A stretch of 6,419 nt of DNA, taken from Parasulfuritortus sp037439465 (GTDB lineage: Bacteria > Pseudomonadota > Gammaproteobacteria > Burkholderiales > Thiobacillaceae). Below, piece after piece: positions 1 to 6,419 of this stretch (positions within the stretch are counted from its first letter, which is position 1; each line of letters opens with the position of its first letter). The position numbers were made by a program, and so were the translations under genes. Under the pieces are notes generated by a model. It was not told where the DNA came from. It did no database searches and saw only the letters and a program-made list of their open reading frames with translations. Location: the NCBI GenBank assembly GCA_037439465.1, contig JBBIVX010000037.1, positions 1-6,419 of the forward strand, written 5' to 3'.

Positions 1-97
1 GGCGGAGAACCCCGATTACGCGCCTATCGTGGTGAATGGCCCGATGGCGATCGAAGGGCTCGTGGTCGGGTTGATTCGAGGGGGCCGGGGGTCGTGA
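1..97 (+). CDS. lexA: LexA-like repressor (S24 peptidase fold), C-terminal end only
   Basis: The window opens inside a plus-strand gene, read in the frame starting at base 2; 31 codons remain before TGA at 95-97. The visible peptide contains ENPDYAPIVV followed by MAIEGLVVGLIR. This lines up with the end of LexA, where E. coli has ENSEFKPIVV and then TIEGLAVGVIR. LexA is the SOS repressor: an N-terminal winged helix binds SOS boxes, and the C-terminal protease domain cleaves itself when RecA filaments form. The catalytic Ser and Lys lie upstream, outside the window; only the last beta strands are present. Third positions are GC-rich, as expected of a real gene. It is convergent with the minus-strand operon, whose broken last frame runs antisense across it. 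It could instead be a LexA paralogue or a phage-type S24 repressor; the short tail cannot separate these. Confidence 0.68.
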   Translation, partial: AENPDYAPIVVNGPMAIEGLVVGLIRGGRGS

Positions 98-350
98 AAA
101 CGTCCCCGTGGATTGCTACGCGAGGGCATGGCGCGGATGGTGCGACAGGCTTCAAAGCCGTTCATCCCGGGCATCAGGACGTCGAGCAGCAGCAGATCCG
201 GGGTATCGCCGTAATTGATCGAGGTCAGCGCATCTTCGGCGCAAGAATAGGTGGTGACGTCAAAGTCGTGTTGTGACAGAACAGACTGCGTGATCGTGCG
301 CATGACCGGTTCGTCATCGACGATCAGGATTTTCGGCTTGGCGGTCAGCG

Positions 351-354
<4 letters not shown>
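16..354 (-). pseudogene. Response regulator receiver domain, truncated after about 77 codons
   Basis: This is the last gene of the minus-strand operon; its ATG overlaps the kinase stop as ATGA (351-354). The first ~77 residues are a clean CheY-like receiver: KILIVDDEP with acidic pair Asp13/Asp14, phosphoacceptor Asp58 in LLLLDVLMPGMNG, then FEACRTIRAMP. From about base 123 downward homology stops: the remaining ~35 residues are Pro/Arg-rich and run antisense through the lexA end to a stop at 16. The beta4 Thr/Ser and beta5 Lys that complete a receiver are absent, and neither other frame restores them. Position in the operon says it should receive phosphate from the kinase's HPt domain. Complete relatives of such regulators often carry an output domain such as GGDEF/EAL or HD-GYP (inference). 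As it stands it is probably non-functional. The alternative is an assembly join at about 98-124. Confidence 0.75.
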
Positions 355-3073
<2,719 letters not shown>

Positions 3074-3077
<4 letters not shown>

Positions 3078-3616
3078 CGTGCGCCTCCGCTCGACTGGCG
3101 GGCCAAGCGCAGCATCTGCGAGCTGGCTTTCAGATTGGCCCGGCCCAGCGCCTCAGGGCTGACTTCAAACTGGAGACGACCTTCGGCGCGTACGAGGGAA
3201 ATGACGCCCCCGTCGCGAATGAAGGTTTCCGAGTCGCTGACCGTGAGGATTGCCTGCTTGCCCACCCAGCGCAGCACGGCGGGGACACGCGATTCTTCGG
3301 TGTCGGGGATGAACAGTTCCTGGCAGTCCGCAAGTTGTTCCGGGCTGCTTACCTTGCGGATATGCAGTTCCCGTCCGGCGATTTGTCTGCCTTCGTATCT
3401 GGCCAGGTAAGGGCCTACGCTGTCGCGCCCGAAGAGACAGAGCGTGACGCTGGTCCGGTTACCCGGGAACTCGACGTATTTCAGGAAATTGACCAGATAG
3501 GCCGCTTTCAGCTGAACTTCGGTCGTTACTTCGCCAAAACTGCTCGGCATCGCACAAGCAAATGCCAGTGCGATGGCAAGCCGACGAGTGAGCAGCGAAG
3601 ATTTCCCGAGGGACAT
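3074..3616 (-). CDS. YfiR-family (DUF4154) periplasmic protein
   Basis: A 180-residue secreted protein. The N-terminus has Lys5, Arg11-Arg12, a hydrophobic core LAIALAFACAMP and a likely cleavage after about Gly28. The mature part shows family motifs: VQLKAAYLVNFLKYVEFPG (35-52), VTLCLFGRD (57-65), ELFIPD (100-105), AILTVSDSE (122-130) and NLKASSQMLRLAR (161-173). In Pseudomonas aeruginosa, YfiR is a periplasmic repressor that keeps the CHASE8-bearing cyclase YfiN off and is sequestered by the outer-membrane lipoprotein YfiB. Cys60 and Cys98 sit where YfiR has its Cys71-Cys110 disulfide, as I recall it; the second YfiR disulfide pair is missing. I chose ATG 3616 over the in-frame GTG at 3655 because it puts the signal peptide at the N-terminus and leaves an 8-nt gap after the receptor stop; no strong Shine-Dalgarno is seen. 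The stop overlaps the kinase start. Likely job: periplasmic partner of that kinase (inference). Confidence 0.9.
3084..3088 (-). promoter_or_regulatory. Ribosome binding site of the hybrid kinase
   Basis: GGAGG on the minus strand lies inside the last codons of the yfiR-like gene, six bases before the kinase ATG at 3077. Together with the ATGA stop/start overlap it fixes the kinase start and indicates translational coupling between the two genes. Confidence 0.8.
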
Positions 3617-3624
3617 GATGTGTT

Positions 3625-5745
3625 TTAGAACGTCCAGCGGGTGTTGAGCATCCACGTGGGGGAGATGCTGGTTGCCGCAGTCGGTATGAAATCGGATATG
3701 TACTCGATATGCTGGCTGTTGAGCAGGTTGCGTCCGATCAACGCAAACTCGAGATCCTTGTTGACCCGATAGGCGTAGCGCAGGTCCAGCGTGACATAGC
3801 CGGGTACATGGTCATAGGTGATCGATCGGCTTGCGTTGGGGACGAGGTCGACCAGTTTCTGACGATCAAAGCCGCTGGTACTTCGCAGCCAGAGGTCGAA
3901 CTGCTGGCTGGTCGTGATGTTCCATTGCGAGCGCAGCGAGCCATAATGGCGGGGCGTGGCGCGCTCGGTAATTTCCGCGTCCGCGTCGATGCCCGGATTG
4001 CTGCTGCCATCCATGCTCAGTCGGTTCCAGGCGTACGACAACTGCAGGCGCCAGTTCGGGGCGACCATCCATTCGGCCGACAATTCAACGCCGTCGCTCC
4101 AGCCGGCCAGGCCATTGCTTGTCAGCGTGTCGATGAACATGACCGGCAGGCCGGCGAGTCCGAAATAGCTGCAGCGAGCGGGGTCGTAGAGCGGCCCGAA
4201 GGCGGCGTTGCAGGCGAACTGGCCGACCATGTTGCCGGTTCGCAAGTGGGTGTAGCGATAACGGTAGGCGCTGAGATCGGCGCTGACATAGCTGGAAAAC
4301 TGCTTGCGATAGCCGATTTCGACGCCTTGTGCTTTTTCGGGGCCGAAATGCGGATTGCCGTTGGCGTAGGTGAAGACCGGCATGTTGAAACCGAAACCGG
4401 AGGGAACCACGGCAACGCCGGCAATGATCGATACGTCGCGCTCGGCCCGGGCGGATGTACGAGGGGCCTGAGAATACTTCAGCCAGGCGCTATCCGTGCG
4501 GGAAGGCGTCCAGAGCAGGGTGGCGTTGGTCGAATAATTGGTGCCATTGGCACTGGTCTGGTCGGCCCGGACGCCAGCGCCGAACTTGAGGTGTTCGGGG
4601 ATCAGAGTCCAGTCGTCGTGGATGAAAATGCCGGTGTTGCTTTGCGTGTAGGAGCGCCCTGCCATCGCAATGTAGGGTTCGTTCGTTTCGATTTCATCGC
4701 TTGAACTGCGGTAGTTCAGTCCCCACAGGATGTCGTGGCGACCGATGGCGTAGCGGCCCTGATAGTCGACGTCGGTCGTGTTCCGGCTTTCGGTGATGAA
4801 GTTGCTGATTTCGATGCCGGAGCGCGTAAACGAGGCTTGAAGCGATGATTCGATACCCGAGTCGCTGAGCCACCGATAGCGCCCGACCAGGCTTTCGTTG
4901 TGCAGTTCTTGCAATGGGGAAATTGCAGAAAGCGAGAGCGCACCGCTGGGCGAGAAGGTCGGGTTGGCGTTCCAGTTGTCGTTGATTCTGGAGCGTGTGG
5001 CATTGGCCCAGATGCTCAGGTCGCGACCACCGCCGATGTCGTGGTCAAGGCGCAGATCGAGCACCGCGTTGTTGAGGCGATCCGTGCTCTTGCCCGACTG
5101 GTCATCCAGCTTGGAGGGTTCGATGTGTCTGCCCTGAACCGAGAGCTTCCAGGTGGTGCTGTCGCTGCTCGACTGGCCGATGCGTGCGTAGACATCGCCC
5201 GTGCCCTTGCTTCCCGCGGTCACATTGACGGCGGCACCGCCCTGGGTGCGCGAATGCTTGCTGATGATGTTGATCAGGCCATTGACGGCGTTGGCGCCCC
5301 ACATCACGCCGCCGGCGCCGCGAATGATTTCGATGCGCTCGATGTCGTCGAGGGGGATCGGGTCCAGTTCCCACATGACCCCGGCAAATAGCGGGTGATA
5401 GATACTGCGGCCGTCGATCAGCACCTGCAATTTGTTAGCGAAGCGGCCATTGAAGCCGCGGGCTGTCACCGCGTAGCGGCCATTGTCGATCTGGGCGACT
5501 TCGATGCCGGGCGCCATGCGCAGGACGTCAGGCAGCGATTGGGCGCCTGAGCGGCGGATATCTTCAGCGGAAATGACGAAGGCGGCGGCGGGTACGTCAG
5601 CGAGGCTCTGGCTCTTGCGTGAAACGGAGGTGATGTCGGTCTTGACCAGATCTTCCAGGTTCAGCTCGTCGAGGTTGTCGGTGGCGGCTTGGCTGCACGG
5701 TGATAAGGCTGCCAGGATGGCGAGCCAGAGAGGCGCTCTGTTCAT
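3625..5745 (-). CDS. TonB-dependent outer-membrane receptor (plug plus 22-strand barrel type)
   Basis: About 706 residues, a usual length for the family. A signal peptide (PLWLAILAALSPCSQA) ends near residue 21. Then comes NLEDLVKTDITSVSRK (about 30-45), the start typical of one receptor group and the likely TonB-box region. The plug spans about 48-165 and includes VPAAAFVIS, LPDVLRMAPGIEV, ARGFNGRFANKLQVLIDGR and the conserved IEIIRGAGGVMWGANAVNG. The barrel includes NPHFGPEKAQGVEIGYR (about 465-481) and ends in a terminal Phe (TRWTF). Cys513 and Cys526 bracket a probable surface loop. Such receptors bind a ligand outside the cell and import it using TonB-ExbBD energy; this ligand is not predictable (siderophore, cobalamin and others are possible). 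Two ATGs abut (5748 and 5745); 5745 has the better spacing, seven bases from the AGG of AAGGAA at 5751-5756. No N-terminal transducer extension is seen, so classical FecA-type anti-sigma signalling is unlikely. It heads the yfiR-like/kinase operon, suggesting a sensory role. Confidence 0.93.
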   Translation of the reverse strand: MNRAPLWLAILAALSPCSQAATDNLDELNLEDLVKTDITSVSRKSQSLADVPAAAFVISAEDIRRSGAQSLPDVLRMAPGIEVAQIDNGRYAVTARGFNGRFANKLQVLIDGRSIYHPLFAGVMWELDPIPLDDIERIEIIRGAGGVMWGANAVNGLINIISKHSRTQGGAAVNVTAGSKGTGDVYARIGQSSSDSTTWKLSVQGRHIEPSKLDDQSGKSTDRLNNAVLDLRLDHDIGGGRDLSIWANATRSRINDNWNANPTFSPSGALSLSAISPLQELHNESLVGRYRWLSDSGIESSLQASFTRSGIEISNFITESRNTTDVDYQGRYAIGRHDILWGLNYRSSSDEIETNEPYIAMAGRSYTQSNTGIFIHDDWTLIPEHLKFGAGVRADQTSANGTNYSTNATLLWTPSRTDSAWLKYSQAPRTSARAERDVSIIAGVAVVPSGFGFNMPVFTYANGNPHFGPEKAQGVEIGYRKQFSSYVSADLSAYRYRYTHLRTGNMVGQFACNAAFGPLYDPARCSYFGLAGLPVMFIDTLTSNGLAGWSDGVELSAEWMVAPNWRLQLSYAWNRLSMDGSSNPGIDADAEITERATPRHYGSLRSQWNITTSQQFDLWLRSTSGFDRQKLVDLVPNASRSITYDHVPGYVTLDLRYAYRVNKDLEFALIGRNLLNSQHIEYISDFIPTAATSISPTWMLNTRWTF

Positions 5746-5990
5746 CATGTTTCCTTGCGGATCGCAACATCGAATATGTTGAATTTATTAATATTCAACG
5801 AATATTGCTCATGGTTAAGGAGCACGATGTTGTGCTGCGAGCCGAGCAACTCTTTCTCGCTGTAGCCGGAGAATTCGATGAAGATGCGGTTGCCATAAGT
5901 GATGCGGCCTTTGGGGTCGGTCATCGACACGATGAAGTCGTCCTCGCGCATCACGCGCTCGACGCCGGTGGGGGTGATTAGTCTTTTCAT
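5745..5990 (-). pseudogene. Aer-like PAS-domain gene, truncated; 81-residue frame runs into the receptor start
   Basis: ATG at 5990 is preceded by AGGAG at seven bases. Residues 1-54 match the N-terminal PAS domain of Aer-type redox/energy taxis receptors: MREDDFIVSMTDPKGRITYG, then FIEFSGYSEKELLGSQHNIV. In Aer this is normally followed by RHPDMP and the rest of the FAD-binding PAS fold, a membrane anchor, HAMP and a methyl-accepting domain. Here the match ends after HNIV, near base 5826, and the remaining 27 codons are AT-rich and unlike Aer; no frame restores RHPDMP. The fragment lacks the later PAS strands and all signalling domains, so it is unlikely to work as a receptor. Its TGA (5747-5745) overlaps the two ATGs of the receptor gene, so its translation could still feed the downstream operon. 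A FliA-type promoter lies just upstream. It could be a remnant or a short leader peptide gene. Confidence 0.75.
5778..5799. promoter_or_regulatory. Perfect 7-bp inverted repeat in AT-rich receptor leader, candidate operator
   Basis: GTTGAAT and ATTCAAC form a perfect dyad separated by eight bases (TTATTAAT), centred about 40 bases upstream of the receptor start. The surrounding ~65 bases (about 5758-5822) are much richer in A/T than the rest of the window. The motif CGAATAT also occurs twice, at 5771-5777 and 5799-5805, flanking the dyad. Size and position fit a dimeric repressor or activator site for the receptor operon. I could not name the regulator: it is not an obvious Fur box. No convincing sigma-70 promoter is seen around it, although the region is AT-rich enough to hold one. 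The inverted repeat itself is directly visible; the operator role is inferred. Confidence 0.4.
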
Positions 5991-5997
5991 GTGCGGG

Positions 5998-6002
5998 CTC
6001 CT
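5998..6002 (-). promoter_or_regulatory. Ribosome binding site of the Aer-like fragment
   Basis: AGGAG on the minus strand lies seven bases before ATG 5990. It supports that start and shows that the beginning of the gene is intact although its end is lost. Confidence 0.7.
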
Positions 6003-6026
6003 GTTGCGGCTGGGCTTGTGTCGTGA

Positions 6027-6053
6027 CTATCGGCAATCGTTGGCGGAACTTGA
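6027..6053 (-). promoter_or_regulatory. Sigma-28 (FliA) promoter for the Aer-like PAS gene
   Basis: On the minus strand TCAAGTTC (6053-6046) is followed by exactly 11 bases and then GCCGATAG (6034-6027). The FliA consensus is TAAAGTTT-N11-GCCGATAA, so the match is 6/8 and 7/8 with perfect spacing. The predicted transcript start would be near 6020, leaving a ~30-base leader with the AGGAG site before ATG 5990. aer belongs to the FliA regulon in E. coli, so promoter and gene fit each other. Because downstream genes follow with overlaps and no visible terminator, read-through could place the receptor, YfiR-like and kinase genes partly under flagellar control. Confidence 0.7.
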
Positions 6054-6193
6054 GCCGAAGTTTTCACGTGGCGGATGGTGCGCCGGTTTAATGCCCGGGT
6101 ATTGGCGCAAAAGGCGGGGGAAATCACTTCAATTCGGCTTTTGGCGTTGGCGCGGGCTGAGCATAATCGGCGCATCACCCGGGACTGAAAGTC

Positions 6194-6419
6194 ATGGCCG
6201 AAGAAGACAGCGACCTCGAAAAAACCGAATCACCCTCGCAACGAAGGATAGGAAATCCAACGCGACGAGTGACGCGACGAGTGGGACTATCCTCGCCTCT
6301 GGCTGCTCCTGTCAATCGCCGATTTCGCGCGGGAAAGCCTCGAGAAGGTCCCGCCTCGCGTCTCCTTCAGCGCCTGTTCGCCCGGGCAGGCGCCACATTG
6401 GTTGGCTTTCCGGGTAACA
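6194..6419 (+). CDS. flhB: FlhB-like N-terminus that loses homology; runs off the window
   Basis: ATG 6194 begins MAEEDSDLEKTESPSQRRI, closely matching the start of FlhB, the flagellar type III export protein that switches substrate specificity (E. coli begins MAEESDLEKTEAPTPHRLEKAREEG). After about residue 19 the expected EKAREEG, SREL and transmembrane segments do not appear. The frame instead reads Arg/Pro-rich residues, including a TRRVTRRV repeat caused by a 12-bp duplication, and stays open to the window end (75 codons). Another plus frame, open from 6273, reads more like a soluble protein. No strong ribosome site is seen; the nearest purine run is GGGACTGAAAG. Readings: a flhB gene broken near codon 19, a frameshifted copy, or an unrelated gene with a chance FlhB-like start. 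Only the N-terminal resemblance is well supported. Confidence 0.4.
   Translation, partial: MAEEDSDLEKTESPSQRRIGNPTRRVTRRVGLSSPLAAPVNRRFRAGKPREGPASRLLQRLFARAGATLVGFPGN
6260..6283. repeat. 12-bp perfect tandem duplication
   Basis: ACGCGACGAGTG occurs twice in direct succession (6260-6271 and 6272-6283). Twelve bases keep the frame, so it adds TRRV to the FlhB-like reading. It lies just where FlhB similarity has ended, so it may mark slippage or a repair junction. Confidence 0.85.

Larger units (their letters stand above)
5991..6193. other. Divergent intergenic region between the Aer-like fragment and the FlhB-like start
   Basis: About 200 bases without a credible gene. It holds the FliA-type promoter and ribosome site of the leftward PAS gene. 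On the rightward side CATAAT (6162-6167) with TTGGCG (6141-6146) at 15 bases is a weak sigma-70-like pair for the FlhB-like frame; I give it little weight. No hairpin terminator or tRNA was recognised. Confidence 0.5.

Noticed and set aside
3617..3655. In-frame GTG start 13 codons upstream for the YfiR-like gene
   Set aside because: It would place 13 polar residues before the signal peptide and overlap the receptor gene by 31 bases; ATG 3616 is the better start.
3709..4704. Plus-strand open frame (331 codons) antisense to the receptor
   Set aside because: It is a shadow of the receptor gene; composition is low in complexity and no domain or ribosome site is seen.
5763..5822. Sigma-70 promoter inside the AT-rich receptor leader
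   Set aside because: TTGAAT is a plausible -35 but no -10 at 16-18 bases matches better than 3 of 6; it cannot be called with confidence.
6141..6167. Sigma-70-like promoter TTGGCG/CATAAT before the FlhB-like frame
   Set aside because: The 15-base spacing is short and the -35 match is poor; it is too weak to list as a promoter of its own.
6165..6174. Second FliA-like -10 (GCCGATTA) on the minus strand near 6170
   Set aside because: No -35 match lies at the 11-base spacing and it is far from any leftward start, unlike the pair at 6027-6053.
5899..6417. Plus-strand open frame of 172 codons crossing the intergenic region
   Set aside because: It starts antisense inside the PAS fragment, crosses the FliA-type promoter region and uses a different frame from the FlhB-like start; no recognisable protein.

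Overview
The window looks like chromosomal DNA from a motile Gram-negative proteobacterium, most likely a betaproteobacterium of the Rhodocyclales type (Dechloromonas/Azospira-like). The evidence is moderately high GC with GC-rich third codon positions, a TonB-dependent outer-membrane receptor, a YfiR (DUF4154) protein, a LexA-type C-terminus, an Aer-type PAS start and a FlhB-like N-terminus. The taxonomic call rests on protein style only and is tentative.

Layout from left to right. Positions 1-97 (+) hold the last 31 codons of a LexA-like repressor. From about 5990 down to about 16 on the minus strand runs one tightly packed operon, transcribed right to left. It comprises an Aer-like PAS fragment (5990-5745), a TonB-dependent receptor (5745-3625), a periplasmic YfiR-family protein (3616-3074), a 908-residue hybrid histidine kinase (3077-351) and a response-regulator receiver domain that is broken off (354-16). 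Junctions are ATGA overlaps or gaps below 10 nt throughout. Positions 5991-6193 are intergenic and contain a good sigma-28 (FliA) promoter facing the PAS gene. From 6194 (+) starts a frame whose first ~18 residues match FlhB and then stop resembling it.

How the genes may work together: the kinase carries a periplasmic CHASE8-like domain plus HAMP, the same input module found in the diguanylate cyclase YfiN (TpbB), and the gene directly before it encodes a YfiR homologue, the periplasmic protein that represses YfiN in Pseudomonas. The operon can therefore be read as a Yfi-like envelope-sensing system in which a TonB-dependent receptor takes the outer-membrane place of YfiB and a phosphorelay kinase (His280, Asp698, His846) replaces the GGDEF output. 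The last step would be the receiver encoded at 354-16, but that gene is truncated before its conserved Thr and Lys.

The four-gene core is bordered by broken genes: a receiver cut after ~77 codons next to the lexA end, a PAS domain cut after ~54 codons just before the receptor promoter region, and a FlhB start that loses homology next to a 12-bp tandem duplication. This suggests a rearranged locus in which a signalling operon sits between pieces of motility/chemotaxis and SOS genes. An assembly artefact cannot be excluded from sequence alone.
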